64,000 bases of DNA from an uncultured Anaerovibrio sp. GTDB taxonomy: Bacteria; Bacillota; Negativicutes; Selenomonadales; Selenomonadaceae. Below the pieces are notes generated by a model. It was not told the DNA's origin and searched no databases. It saw nothing but the letters and a program-made list of their open reading frames with translations. Shown here piece after piece: positions 21,721 through 30,474 of this stretch (position 1 is the stretch's first letter; each line of letters starts with the position of its first letter). The stretch is taken from assembly GCA_934203205.1 (NCBI GenBank), contig CAKPYV010000006.1, positions 26,965 through 90,964 of the forward strand, in the 5' to 3' direction. Position numbers and translations under genes: made by a program.

Positions 21721-22908
21721 TTATTTACTTTCAGGTACTACTACACCTTTGGTATAGGGAGTAAATATTACCAAGATAGTTGCAATAACTACTGGCACTA
21801 CACTTAAAAACATAGCTGTTTCCAAGCCAATATAATCACCTAAAGCCGCAGTAACTGCTGCACCGATACTGCCAAGACCAAAACACAGTCCCATCATCAT
21901 GCCGGAGGCCACACCGATATATTGAGGCATCAACCTGCCTGTCCACACAATGGAGCTAGGCTGAGGGGCCTGCACAAAGAAGCCTCCCATAAACAACAGC
22001 AAACTGCTTATAAAGCCTGCATCTGGATAGAGGAAAAACAATACCGTTGGCAAGGCCGTCAGGGCCAAGGATACCACCATCAACCGCTTGTGACCGAATT
22101 TGTCTCCCAGTTCTCCACCAATCAAGCCTCCAGCTGCCGTACCCATGAGAAATACAGTCAGCATGGAGCCTGATACCACATTAGAGGCGCCATGGGACAG
22201 CATCAACATGGGCAAAAATGTGGATACTGATACATGGGTACAGCAACGAAGCCCCATAGCTATATTCAGCAAAGCCACCGAGGGATTGGCAAAAATCTTG
22301 ATAATGCTAATGGATTCACTGGAACTTACCTTTTTGGCATTGGCCGAAGGCAATTTATAAAGACCAGAAAAATAAAATAATATGCCCAGCACAACTGCCG
22401 GTATGGCTACCAAAGGCAAAATATCCAGCCCATATCTATCCAGCAAAAACATTACTGTGGCAGGAGCTACTGCTGCACCAAAATTGCCACCTACTACGTA
22501 CAGAGACATAACTCTGCCCATATTGCTGACATTTCCTACCTTTCCCAATAGGGCACTGCCTACGGGATGAACAAAGGCCACTGTTATCCCCATTATGATA
22601 CACAACAAAAACAGGGCGGTTTTATTAGGTGCAAGACCAGCCAAGCAGATTGCAATACCACTTAGGGGAATTGCCGCCAACAGCCAAGGGCTGCTATCAT
22701 GCTTATCGGTAACATATCCCACAAAGGGCTGTATAGAGCTGGCTACAAAGGCCAAGACCATAACCAGAATACCGCACATGGTTAAGGACATATCCAACTT
22801 CACCATAATAAAGGGCAGCAAAACTGGCAAAAAATTGTTATAGTAATCTACTGTATAATGACCAGCACAAAGATAAAATATATTTGTTTTAGTTCCCCAT
22901 CTTAGCAT
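21721..22908 (-). CDS. MFS transporter, fosmidomycin-resistance-like
   Basis: 395 residues with about 12 hydrophobic segments. N-terminal GHYTVDYYNNFLPVLLPFI matches the Fsr/YfnC class of MFS exporters; loop 2-3 GYVTDKHDSSPW and the loop 8-9 GELGDKFGHKRLM are the MFS signature loops. Substrate unknown; Fsr-like proteins export drugs. GGAGTG precedes ATG. Divergent from bioB; the shared 240-bp region contains the bio promoter. Confidence 0.85.
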   Translation of the reverse strand: MLRWGTKTNIFYLCAGHYTVDYYNNFLPVLLPFIMVKLDMSLTMCGILVMVLAFVASSIQPFVGYVTDKHDSSPWLLAAIPLSGIAICLAGLAPNKTALFLLCIIMGITVAFVHPVGSALLGKVGNVSNMGRVMSLYVVGGNFGAAVAPATVMFLLDRYGLDILPLVAIPAVVLGILFYFSGLYKLPSANAKKVSSSESISIIKIFANPSVALLNIAMGLRCCTHVSVSTFLPMLMLSHGASNVVSGSMLTVFLMGTAAGGLIGGELGDKFGHKRLMVVSLALTALPTVLFFLYPDAGFISSLLLFMGGFFVQAPQPSSIVWTGRLMPQYIGVASGMMMGLCFGLGSIGAAVTAALGDYIGLETAMFLSVVPVVIATILVIFTPYTKGVVVPESK

Positions 22909-23076
22909 ATATTCACACTCCTAATTTATTTTGTTAAAAGTATATTATAACATAATTATATTGCTTTTTCTATAATCAGGCTTTGGATTTCCTCTATATC
23001 TGCTATTGGCAAAATATTCCCTCTGAACATCCCAGTAACAGGCAAAGCCCTAAAGTTAACTCCATGTGCAAAACAG

Positions 23077-23105
23077 TTGACAAATTGTTGTTCTCTATGT
23101 AAAAT
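23077..23105 (+). promoter_or_regulatory. bio operon promoter
   Basis: TTGACA (23077-23082), 17-bp spacer, TAAAAT (23100-23105). Near-consensus sigma-70 type. The -10 box overlaps the left arm of the BirA-type operator. Confidence 0.8.
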
Positions 23106-23135
23106 GTTAACTATACACTGTATTTAAGTTAACAA
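23104..23135 (+). promoter_or_regulatory. BirA-type biotin operator
   Basis: ATGTTAACT, a 14-bp spacer, then AGTTAACAA. This fits the known bacterial BirA box (TTGTTAACC with N14-16 and its inverse). The left arm covers the end of the -10 element and the right arm abuts the AAGGAG ribosome-binding site of bioB. Binding of biotinyl-AMP-loaded BirA would block transcription. birA itself is outside the window. Confidence 0.8.
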
Positions 23136-23147
23136 GGAGAGTTACCT

Positions 23148-24128
23148 ATGGATATGTTGAAATTAGCTGAGGAAATTATTGCGGGACGTCGTCTTACTAG
23201 ACAGGATGATTTGCAGGCCTTCCTTACCTGTGATTTGGATGAATTGTGTCAGGGAGCAGACAAAATCCGGGCTGCCTGTGTTGGCGACCATGTGGATCTT
23301 TGCTCCATTATTAATGGCCGCAGTGGCAAATGCCCAGAGAACTGCAAGTTCTGTGCCCAGTCTGCCCACAATCATACAGAGTGTCAGTCCCATCCCATGC
23401 TTAGCACAGAGGAGATTCTGGCTGCTGCCCGCATGAATGAAAATGAAGGAGTACATCGTTTTTCCATTGTAACAGCTGGCAGAGCCTTGACTGGCAAGGA
23501 ATTTGATGCTGCGATTGAGGCCTACGAAACCATGAGTAAGGAGTGCAATATAGAGCTGTGTGCGTCTATGGGCTTTTTGGATGCAGACCAGCTTCGCCGT
23601 CTTAAAGAAGCAGGGGTTACCAGCTACCATCACAATATTGAAACCTCCAAGCGTAACTTTCCTAATATCTGTACCACCCATACCTATGATATGAAGATTG
23701 CTACCCTGAAACTGGTAAAGGAAATAGGTATGTGCGCCTGCTCCGGGGGTATTATCGGCATGGGTGAAACCTGGGAGGATAGATTGGATATGGCCATCAG
23801 TCTGGCCGAGCTGGGCATTGATTCCATTCCTTTGAATGCTCTGATGCCTATTCCAGGCACACCTTTAGAGCATTTGGAGCGATTGACAGAAGCAGATATT
23901 CTAAGAACCGTAGCCTTTTTCCGCTATATTAACCCAGAGGCCAATATTCGCTTAGGTGCTGGCAGAGCCCTCCTTACCAATGACGGGGAAACCGCTTTCC
24001 GGGCTGGTGCCTCTGCTACCATTACAGGCAATATGCTGACCACTACAGCTTGTGCTACTATTCGCAGCGACAAGAATATGCTTACAGATATGGGTAGAGA
24101 CATTACACCGCCATATCAGGTACAGTAA
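23148..24128 (+). CDS. bioB: Biotin synthase BioB
   Basis: 326 residues, radical SAM enzyme inserting sulfur into dethiobiotin. The 4Fe-4S cluster motif CPENCKFCAQS lies near residue 64; the second-cluster cysteines and Arg expected of BioB are consistent with NIELCASMG, HNIETSKRNFPNI and AGRALLTN. AAGGAG precedes ATG. First gene of the bioB-bioD-bioA operon under a BirA box. Confidence 0.96.
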   Translation: MDMLKLAEEIIAGRRLTRQDDLQAFLTCDLDELCQGADKIRAACVGDHVDLCSIINGRSGKCPENCKFCAQSAHNHTECQSHPMLSTEEILAAARMNENEGVHRFSIVTAGRALTGKEFDAAIEAYETMSKECNIELCASMGFLDADQLRRLKEAGVTSYHHNIETSKRNFPNICTTHTYDMKIATLKLVKEIGMCACSGGIIGMGETWEDRLDMAISLAELGIDSIPLNALMPIPGTPLEHLERLTEADILRTVAFFRYINPEANIRLGAGRALLTNDGETAFRAGASATITGNMLTTTACATIRSDKNMLTDMGRDITPPYQVQ

Positions 24129-24206
24129 CAAGCTTATACCCTTGGCAGGACGGCGAGGACATCTCCAACCTCCTGATATATATATTATAGAATAGAAGGT
24201 GTAAAC

Positions 24207-24899
24207 ATGAGTAAAGGAATTTTTATTACAGGAACAGGTACTGACATTGGCAAAACCTATGTTACCGGCTTGATTGTCAAGAAGCTGGCTCAGGCAGGCT
24301 GTAAGCCAGCCTACTACAAGGCCGCCATGAGTGGCAACAACCGCCGTCCTGACGGCTCCCTGATACCAGGAGATGCTCTCTTTGTCAAGGAATGTGCCGG
24401 CATAGAGCAGGATTTGGACTCCATGTGCCATTATGTATACGAAAATGCCTATTCCCCCCACTTGGCTTCCCGCATTGAGGGACATCCTGTAGAAATGCAG
24501 GTGGTAAGGCAGGGCTTCTACGCCCTTGTTCCCCAGTATGATTATATTACTGTGGAGGGCAGCGGCGGCATTCTCTGCCCTATCTGCTTTGATGAAGCCA
24601 AAATTCAGCTGGAAGATGTTATCAAGGACTTACACCTTTCATGCATTATGATTGCTGATGCAGGCCTTGGCACTATTAACAATGTGGTGTTGACCTACGA
24701 ATACATGAAAGCCCATAATTTGCCTGTGAAAGGTGTTATTTTCAACAACTACCATCCCGGCAATGTCATGGAGGATGATAATATCCGCATGTGCCAGTAC
24801 ATGACCAAGTTGCCAGTGCTGGCTAAGGTTCAACCGGGAGATACCCAGTTGGATATAGATGTGGAATTATTGAAGAATTTGTATGACGAGGTGAAATAA
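24207..24899 (+). CDS. bioD: Dethiobiotin synthetase BioD
   Basis: 230 residues, with AGAAGGTG before ATG. Walker A-like GTGTDIGKTYVTGL at the N-terminus and VEGSGGILCP are BioD signatures. Makes dethiobiotin from diaminopelargonate, CO2 and ATP. The stop TAA is followed directly by the bioA ATG, so translation is probably coupled. Confidence 0.95.
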   Translation: MSKGIFITGTGTDIGKTYVTGLIVKKLAQAGCKPAYYKAAMSGNNRRPDGSLIPGDALFVKECAGIEQDLDSMCHYVYENAYSPHLASRIEGHPVEMQVVRQGFYALVPQYDYITVEGSGGILCPICFDEAKIQLEDVIKDLHLSCIMIADAGLGTINNVVLTYEYMKAHNLPVKGVIFNNYHPGNVMEDDNIRMCQYMTKLPVLAKVQPGDTQLDIDVELLKNLYDEVK

Positions 24900-26105
24900 A
24901 TGATCTGGTATCCATACCAACAAATGAAGCATATGAAGGAACCCTACAAAATTGAGGATGCAGAAGGGGTTTATCTCTACACCAAGGACCAGAAGCTGGT
25001 GGATTCTGTTTCTTCCTGGTGGTGCATGATTCACGGCTACAAGCATCCTGAACTGACTGCTGCCATCAAGGAACAGGCTGACAAATTCTGTCATGTTATG
25101 CTGGGCGGCCTTACCCATGAGCCAGTACAGAAGCTGTCTGCCAAGCTGCAGGAGTTCCTGCCGGGAGATTTGGACTACTGCTTCTTTTCCGATTCTGGCA
25201 GTGTGGCTGTTGAGGTATCCTTGAAAATGGCCCTGCAATACCATGTGAACAAGGGCAATCATCGTCCTCTGGTGCTGGCATTAAATCGTGCTTATCATGG
25301 AGATACCTTCAAGGCTATGGAGGTAGGCGATGATGATGATTACCATTTTGCCTTTGAGCAAAAGGATGGGGTAGATCAGAAAAAAGGCTGTATCCATATT
25401 CCTACCACCATTCCAGCTCTGGAGGAAGCCTTCCAAAAATATCATGACCAGTTGAATTGCTTTATTGTTGAACCTCTGTTGCAGGGTGCTGGCGGTATGC
25501 AGATGTATGATATTTCCTTCCTAAAGCGAGCCAGAGAACTTTGCAGTCAATATGATGTACTGCTTATCTTCGATGAAGTAGCTACCGGCTTTGGCCGTAC
25601 TGGTCATCGCTTTGTGGCTGATGTGGTATTGCCTGATATATTGGTACTGGGTAAGGCTCTGACCGGAGGCTATATCGGTCATGCCTGCACTGTTGCCAAC
25701 CACAAGGTTTATGAAGCCTTCTACAGCGATGATGACCGCAAGGCTTTGATGCACGGCCCTACCTTTATGGGCAATGCTTTGGCCTGTGCTGTTTCCCTGA
25801 AAGCCATTGAGATTTTTGAACGTGATGATTATATGTCCAAAATTCAAAACATTGAAGCCATTACCCGTCGAGAGCTGGCAGATTTTCAGGATGAACGTAT
25901 CAAGGAAGTTCGTATTATGGGTGGCTGTGCCTGCATTGAGGTAAAAGATCCTGCTGTATTAGCAGGCTATCAGCAATTTGCCTATGAACGGGGAGTATTC
26001 TCCAGACCATTCCTGTCCTATATGTATTCTATGGTACCATATGTAATAGAAGAACCAGACTTGGTGAAGATATTTGATACCATGAAGGCCTGGTTCCGCC
26101 GCTAA
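24900..26105 (+). CDS. bioA: Adenosylmethionine-8-amino-7-oxononanoate aminotransferase BioA
   Basis: 401 residues, class III PLP aminotransferase. VDSVSSWWCMIHGYKHPEL is the BioA-specific substrate region, FSDSGSVAVEVSLKMA the phosphate-binding region, LIFDEVATGFGRTG the PLP Asp region, and LVLGKALTGGY contains the PLP lysine. Starts immediately after bioD. bioF, bioH and bioC are not present, so the early steps are encoded elsewhere or bypassed. Confidence 0.95.
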   Translation: MIWYPYQQMKHMKEPYKIEDAEGVYLYTKDQKLVDSVSSWWCMIHGYKHPELTAAIKEQADKFCHVMLGGLTHEPVQKLSAKLQEFLPGDLDYCFFSDSGSVAVEVSLKMALQYHVNKGNHRPLVLALNRAYHGDTFKAMEVGDDDDYHFAFEQKDGVDQKKGCIHIPTTIPALEEAFQKYHDQLNCFIVEPLLQGAGGMQMYDISFLKRARELCSQYDVLLIFDEVATGFGRTGHRFVADVVLPDILVLGKALTGGYIGHACTVANHKVYEAFYSDDDRKALMHGPTFMGNALACAVSLKAIEIFERDDYMSKIQNIEAITRRELADFQDERIKEVRIMGGCACIEVKDPAVLAGYQQFAYERGVFSRPFLSYMYSMVPYVIEEPDLVKIFDTMKAWFRR

Positions 26106-26130
26106 ATTTTAGCATCTAATATATTTCCAT

Positions 26131-26176
26131 AAAAAAGGAGTTATGACACAGCTTATGCCATAACTCCTATTTTTAA
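26131..26176. terminator. Bidirectional terminator between bioA and the min region
   Basis: A6, AGGAGTTATG, a 13-base loop, CATAACTCCT, then ATTTTTAATT. It serves bioA on plus and the DUF6273-like remnant and minE on minus. Confidence 0.8.
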
Positions 26177-26280
26177 TTCGTTTTCAACCAGATAGCAGGA
26201 CGAATACCTCCACGTACATCTCTTACATAGCTGTATTGAAAGGAACCATCCTCTCGCTGCTGCCAGTCTGGATTGTCCAT
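26173..26280 (-). pseudogene. C-terminal remnant resembling DUF6273-type domain
   Basis: A 35-codon frame behind minE: begins MDNPDWQQREDGSF and ends VRGGIRPAIWLKTN. The GxRPAIWLK end resembles the C-terminus of DUF6273-like domains found in cell-surface proteins. Upstream the frame stays open back to the minE stop (Trp-rich), with no ribosome-binding site. Probably a fragment, not a working gene. Confidence 0.35.
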
Positions 26281-26313
26281 GAGCCAGCAAATCTTCCAAA
26301 AAATCGTCCACCA

Positions 26314-26571
26314 TTAATGATGACGCATATTTTGTACAGGAATATTGGCCACCAAGGCTACAGAATCCTCTACATTTTCCAGAGAAATTTCCATATCGCT
26401 TTTGTTGATAACCATATATTTAGAAATAACCTGAATGATATCATCCCGCAGTTTTTCCATTACCTCTGGGGATACACTGGCCCGATCCTGAATCAGAACC
26501 ATCTGCAATCTCTTTTTAGCAACCTTGCCGGATTTTTCTTTTTTGAATATGCTAAGCAATGAATCCAACAT
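26314..26571 (-). CDS. minE: Cell division topological specificity factor MinE
   Basis: 85 residues, typical length. The N-terminal LDSLLSIFKKEKSGKVAKKRLQMVL segment (quoted by position 2-26) is the membrane-targeting and MinD-contact helix, with the LQMVLIQDR core and a C-terminal beta domain. Displaces MinD from the membrane to create the oscillation that places the division site. Follows minD by 12 bp. Confidence 0.93.
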   Translation of the reverse strand: MLDSLLSIFKKEKSGKVAKKRLQMVLIQDRASVSPEVMEKLRDDIIQVISKYMVINKSDMEISLENVEDSVALVANIPVQNMRHH

Positions 26572-26583
26572 ACCCTGACCTCC

Positions 26584-27372
26584 TTACATTCTAAAAGCCT
26601 TTTTCAGACGGGTAAAAAGACCATCCTTCTCAAAGGTCATAAAAGGTACTTCCTCGCCCAAAAGGCGGCGGACAATATTATCATATGCCCTGCCTGCTTG
26701 AGACTTAGGATTGCCTACTAATGGCTCGCCACGGTTGGCAGATGTTACTACCATTTCATCGTCAGGTATCTGACCAATACACTTGATGGACAGAATATCA
26801 TCAATATCACTCATATCCATCATATCGCCGCTTTCCACCATCTGAGGACGGATTCTGTTGACAATAAGGCTGATATTGTCCTTTTCAGCCCGGCCTAGTT
26901 CACCGATAATCTTATCAGCATCACGAACAGCAGAAACCTCTGGCATAGTTACAACAATGGCTCTATCCGCTGCAGCAATAGCTGTTTTGAAGCCCTGCTC
27001 AATACCTGCTGGGCAGTCAATAATAACGTAATCATATTCCTTGCGCAATTCATCACAAAGAACCATCAGTTGGGCTGGATTTACCGCAGATTTATCCTTA
27101 ATCTGAGATGTAGGCAGGAGGAAAAGATTCTCGTATTTCTTGTGGCGAACCAAGGCTTTCTTGTAAGGAACTCTGCCCTCGGTTACATCTACCAGATCAT
27201 ACATAATACGATTTTCCAGCCCCAGCAGCAGGTCCAAGTTGCGCAAACCTGTATCTGTATCAATCAGAACAACGCTTTTGCCACGCTTGGCCAATCCTAC
27301 CCCCAAATTGGCAGTAGTGGTAGTCTTACCTACGCCACCTTTGCCGGATGTAATAACGATAACCTCACTCAT
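26584..27372 (-). CDS. minD: Septum site-determining ATPase MinD
   Basis: 262 residues. Deviant Walker A GKGGVGKTTTTANLG, switch II DCPAGIEQGFK, and a C-terminal amphipathic membrane helix (GLFTRLKKAFRM). Recruits MinC and MinE to the membrane. In the minC-minD-minE unit downstream of the mre and mrdA genes; all three Min proteins present, as in Gram-negative-envelope bacteria. Confidence 0.96.
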   Translation of the reverse strand: MSEVIVITSGKGGVGKTTTTANLGVGLAKRGKSVVLIDTDTGLRNLDLLLGLENRIMYDLVDVTEGRVPYKKALVRHKKYENLFLLPTSQIKDKSAVNPAQLMVLCDELRKEYDYVIIDCPAGIEQGFKTAIAAADRAIVVTMPEVSAVRDADKIIGELGRAEKDNISLIVNRIRPQMVESGDMMDMSDIDDILSIKCIGQIPDDEMVVTSANRGEPLVGNPKSQAGRAYDNIVRRLLGEEVPFMTFEKDGLFTRLKKAFRM

Positions 27373-27383
27373 CTGTATAAATC

Positions 27384-28049
27384 CTACCTTTCTATTGGTT
27401 CTATAACAATCTGACCATCCTTGATATATGCCTTCTCTGCATACTGACTTACCTCCGGTTCATCCGGTGAGCGAGCTATGAGATTGGCAATGCGAATCTG
27501 CATGGGCATCAGTCTATCTGCCACTACAAAGGCTTGATAATCCCCCATTGCGCCTGCGTGAACAATGCCACGACAATTTCCCCTTATATCAATACTCCCC
27601 ACAGCTACCAGCTTGGCTCCTGGATTTACATTGCCGCAAATCATCAAAGAACCCTGAGAGGTAATCTCCTCTCCATTGCGGACAGTTCGGTTGATTACCT
27701 TCATAACCTGTTGGCAATCTCCCTCATTTTTCCCCCTATTTGACTGAGGTACAGTATCGCCATGGCCAGTATTTGGTCTAACTGCCGCAGCTGAGTCTTT
27801 TTTTGTGCTATCTGTCAGATTAAGTCCCTTGCTCTGCAAATAGCTTCCCAAACCCTGACGTACAGATTTGTGCAAATCTGCCACTACCAGCTGAAACTTG
27901 GTTCCCTCCGGAAAAAATTCTGGATGCTCTGCCAGCTTCCGTTCCAATTCTTCCTGAACCTGAGCCAAATCTGCTGAGCTATCCACCATTAACTGAAAGC
28001 CATTGGATACACCCTTGATTTTTATCAAATCTTTGGCCACACTCTCCAC
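27384..28049 (-). CDS. minC: Septum site-determining protein MinC
   Basis: 221 residues starting with GTG. N-terminal MinC domain (about 1-105), a polar linker, and a C-terminal beta-helix domain with the family signature RNGEEITSQGSLMICGNVNPGAKL (cited by position ~118-141) and GRCRGIVHAGAMGD-like turns (seen as NCRGIVHAGAMG). Inhibits FtsZ polymerisation with MinD. Start 11 bp behind the mrdA stop. Confidence 0.93.
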   Translation of the reverse strand: MESVAKDLIKIKGVSNGFQLMVDSSADLAQVQEELERKLAEHPEFFPEGTKFQLVVADLHKSVRQGLGSYLQSKGLNLTDSTKKDSAAAVRPNTGHGDTVPQSNRGKNEGDCQQVMKVINRTVRNGEEITSQGSLMICGNVNPGAKLVAVGSIDIRGNCRGIVHAGAMGDYQAFVVADRLMPMQIRIANLIARSPDEPEVSQYAEKAYIKDGQIVIEPIER

Positions 28050-28060
28050 CTCATCTCTTA

Positions 28061-29893
28061 TTACCGCTTCTCTGCTGCAGCCTTGGCCTTGGCTTCAGCT
28101 TCTGCCTTGGCCTTGGCAGCCTGGACCGGATCCATTAAATGGAAGGCAGCATCTAATATTTTTTTGCCAATTGGCACAGCAGACTGAGAACCATAACCAC
28201 CCTGCTCCACAATAACCGCTACTACAATAGTAGGATTGTCAAAGGGGCCATAGGCTACAAACCAGCCATGATCCCGGCCGTGAGGGTTCTCTGCTGTACC
28301 GGTTTTACCAGCTATTTCCACTGGATAATTCTTGCCAAAGATAGAAGCCGCCGTACCATATTGGGTAACCTGATGGAGGCCGCTCTGCACCAGGCGAATA
28401 AATCTATCCTCTACATCCAACTGGCTCAAAAGCTCAGGCTTGAACTTCTTCACCACGTTGCCATTAACATCTACAATACTATCTACAAGATATGGCTTAA
28501 AGCGTTTGCCGTCAGCAGCAATCTCTCCCATAATGGAGGCTGCCTGTATAGGCGTTACCAGATTAAAGCCCTGTCCTATAGCTGCATCAAAGGTTTCTGC
28601 CAAGTACCAATCCTCTTCAAAAACCCGCTCTTTGTAAGCCCTGCAGGCCACCAGCCCCTCAGACTCATAAGGCAAATCAATACCGGTAAGCTTGCCCATA
28701 CCAAACATTCTGGCATAACGCTCAATAGTATCAATTCCCAGACGATTGCCCATTTCATAGAAATATACATTATCTGAATGAGCCATAGCCTGTTCAAAAT
28801 TCAGCCAGCCCAAAGCCTCTCCGCCAGCGTTACCCTTAGGTATAATCCAGTGATGACCAGAGTCGAAAATCTTTTCCTCTGGTGTTACCTTCCCCTCAGA
28901 CAAAGCCGCCGTACCTGTAATAATCTTAAAGGTAGAGCCTGGTGGATATTCACCTGTAATAGCCTTGTTATCCATTGGATAATAAGGGTTATTATTGATA
29001 ACAGCCCAATCCTTGGCAGAAATGCCATTAACAAAGAGATTTGGATCAAAAGCAGGACGGCTGACAATAGCCAGCACCTCTCCTGTCTGAGGATTCAAGG
29101 CCACTGCTGCTGCTGCATGGGCACCAATCTGAACTAGCTGTTCGTCAACAGCCTTCTCTGCTGCTGCCTGTATATCCAAATCTATGGTTAAATGAAGGTC
29201 ATTGCCGGGAATAGGATTCTTCTTACCCAGCACCTGAACAGGTTTGCCAGTAACATCTACCTCTACCTGCTCACCACCATTGGTACCACGAAGGTACTGG
29301 TCATAAATTTTCTCCAGACCAAATTTACCAATAATATCGCCGCTTTTGTACCCTTCATCCTTTTTCTTTTCCAGTTCTGCATCGCTGATTTCACTTACAT
29401 AGCCATAGGCATGGGCACCCTGCTGGTGATAAATATAGTCTCTAATAGGCAAAACCTCTACTACTACTCCAGGATACAGATCTTTCTGCTCCGCAATAAT
29501 AGTGGTCAGCTCTGGTCCTACATCCGTCTTAATCCGTATAGGATCAAAGCCAACATGGCTATCAATTTTTTTGTGAATATCCTCCACTGGCACATTTAGC
29601 AATGTGGAAAGCCTGCTGATAACTTCCTCAGAAATAGGCTCTGTTAAAGGCAGCAGGGATACTGTAAACCCGGGATGATTAGTAACCAGCAGCTTGCCAT
29701 TACGGTCATACATAGTACCTCTAGGCGCCACTGCCGGTACTAAACGTATCCGATTGCCATCAGCCAAGCTGGCATAATAGTCACCATCATATACCTGCAA
29801 ATAACCCATTCTGGCAATCAAAACAACTATTACCAGCACCACAACTACACTTAAAGCCTTCAGACGCCCACTAAAAATATCCTTATCTGTCAT
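28061..29893 (-). CDS. mrdA: Penicillin-binding protein 2 (MrdA)
   Basis: About 610 residues from ATG at 29893 (GGGAG seven bases upstream); longer in-frame starts lack a ribosome-binding site. N-terminal membrane helix (VVVLVIVVLIARMGYL), a dimerisation domain, and a transpeptidase domain with SxxK in PGSTFKI, SxN in AHSDNVYF and KTG in AGKTGTAE. The C-terminus ends in an Ala/Lys-rich tail (AAKAKAEAEAKAKAA). Elongasome transpeptidase of rod-shaped cells. Located between mreBCD and minCDE. A hairpin lies just upstream of its start. Confidence 0.94.
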   Translation of the reverse strand: MTDKDIFSGRLKALSVVVVLVIVVLIARMGYLQVYDGDYYASLADGNRIRLVPAVAPRGTMYDRNGKLLVTNHPGFTVSLLPLTEPISEEVISRLSTLLNVPVEDIHKKIDSHVGFDPIRIKTDVGPELTTIIAEQKDLYPGVVVEVLPIRDYIYHQQGAHAYGYVSEISDAELEKKKDEGYKSGDIIGKFGLEKIYDQYLRGTNGGEQVEVDVTGKPVQVLGKKNPIPGNDLHLTIDLDIQAAAEKAVDEQLVQIGAHAAAAVALNPQTGEVLAIVSRPAFDPNLFVNGISAKDWAVINNNPYYPMDNKAITGEYPPGSTFKIITGTAALSEGKVTPEEKIFDSGHHWIIPKGNAGGEALGWLNFEQAMAHSDNVYFYEMGNRLGIDTIERYARMFGMGKLTGIDLPYESEGLVACRAYKERVFEEDWYLAETFDAAIGQGFNLVTPIQAASIMGEIAADGKRFKPYLVDSIVDVNGNVVKKFKPELLSQLDVEDRFIRLVQSGLHQVTQYGTAASIFGKNYPVEIAGKTGTAENPHGRDHGWFVAYGPFDNPTIVVAVIVEQGGYGSQSAVPIGKKILDAAFHLMDPVQAAKAKAEAEAKAKAAAEKR

Positions 29894-29912
29894 GCACATC
29901 TCCCAGCCAATC

Positions 29913-29950
29913 GATAAAACAACAAAATGTGGCAGTCCTTCTGCCACATA
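29913..29950 (-). terminator. Terminator-like hairpin between mreD and mrdA
   Basis: On the minus strand TGTGGCAG-aagga-CTGCCACA followed by TTTTGTTGTTTT: eight perfect pairs, five-base loop and a T-rich tail. It lies inside an otherwise continuous elongasome operon, 20 bp before the mrdA start. Confidence 0.7.
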
Positions 29951-29977
29951 TTCAGCACAGTTTGTTCCCAAACTGCA

Positions 29978-30472
29978 CTATTTCTTTTGTGATACAAATT
30001 TATCCATTCTATGAACCATAACATGCACCGGCCATGCAAAAATAACATTATAACACAGCATGGGCAGAAGCTTCATCTGTATATGAGCCACAGGATAGAA
30101 GCCATAGCCTAATAGCACTATTACTAACTCATGAATGCAATAGGAGGCCATAGTTCCCAAACAGGAAGCAGCAATAGGCAAAATAAAACTATCTCTTAGC
30201 ACCCTGTTGGAAAAGGTTCCACAGCCAAAGCCCACCAGCATATTGATAAATATATTCACTCCTAAAAAGCTGCCGGTAGCCAAGTCCTCAAAAAGTCCCA
30301 ACAAAAACCCCATAAAGCTTCCTAGCTTATTTCCTTTGAGAAAGGCGTAGGAAATAGTCAGCAAAAGCAGCAAATCCGGCCCTATGCCATGAAAGAATAT
30401 CAATGGCAGAAAGGATGATTGCAGCACATATAAACCCAAGGCCATTGCCAGCCAGCCACAGAAAATATTCAT
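29978..30472 (-). CDS. mreD: Rod shape-determining protein MreD
   Basis: 164 residues, about five hydrophobic helices (LAMALGLYVLQSSFLPLIF at the N-terminus; GIGPDLLLLLTISYAF; a GSFMGFLLGLFEDLATGSFLG loop typical of MreD). Membrane part of the MreBCD elongation complex. AGAGGAT precedes ATG and the mreC stop is 2 bp away. Confidence 0.92.
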   Translation of the reverse strand: MNIFCGWLAMALGLYVLQSSFLPLIFFHGIGPDLLLLLTISYAFLKGNKLGSFMGFLLGLFEDLATGSFLGVNIFINMLVGFGCGTFSNRVLRDSFILPIAASCLGTMASYCIHELVIVLLGYGFYPVAHIQMKLLPMLCYNVIFAWPVHVMVHRMDKFVSQKK

Positions 30473-30474
30473 AA

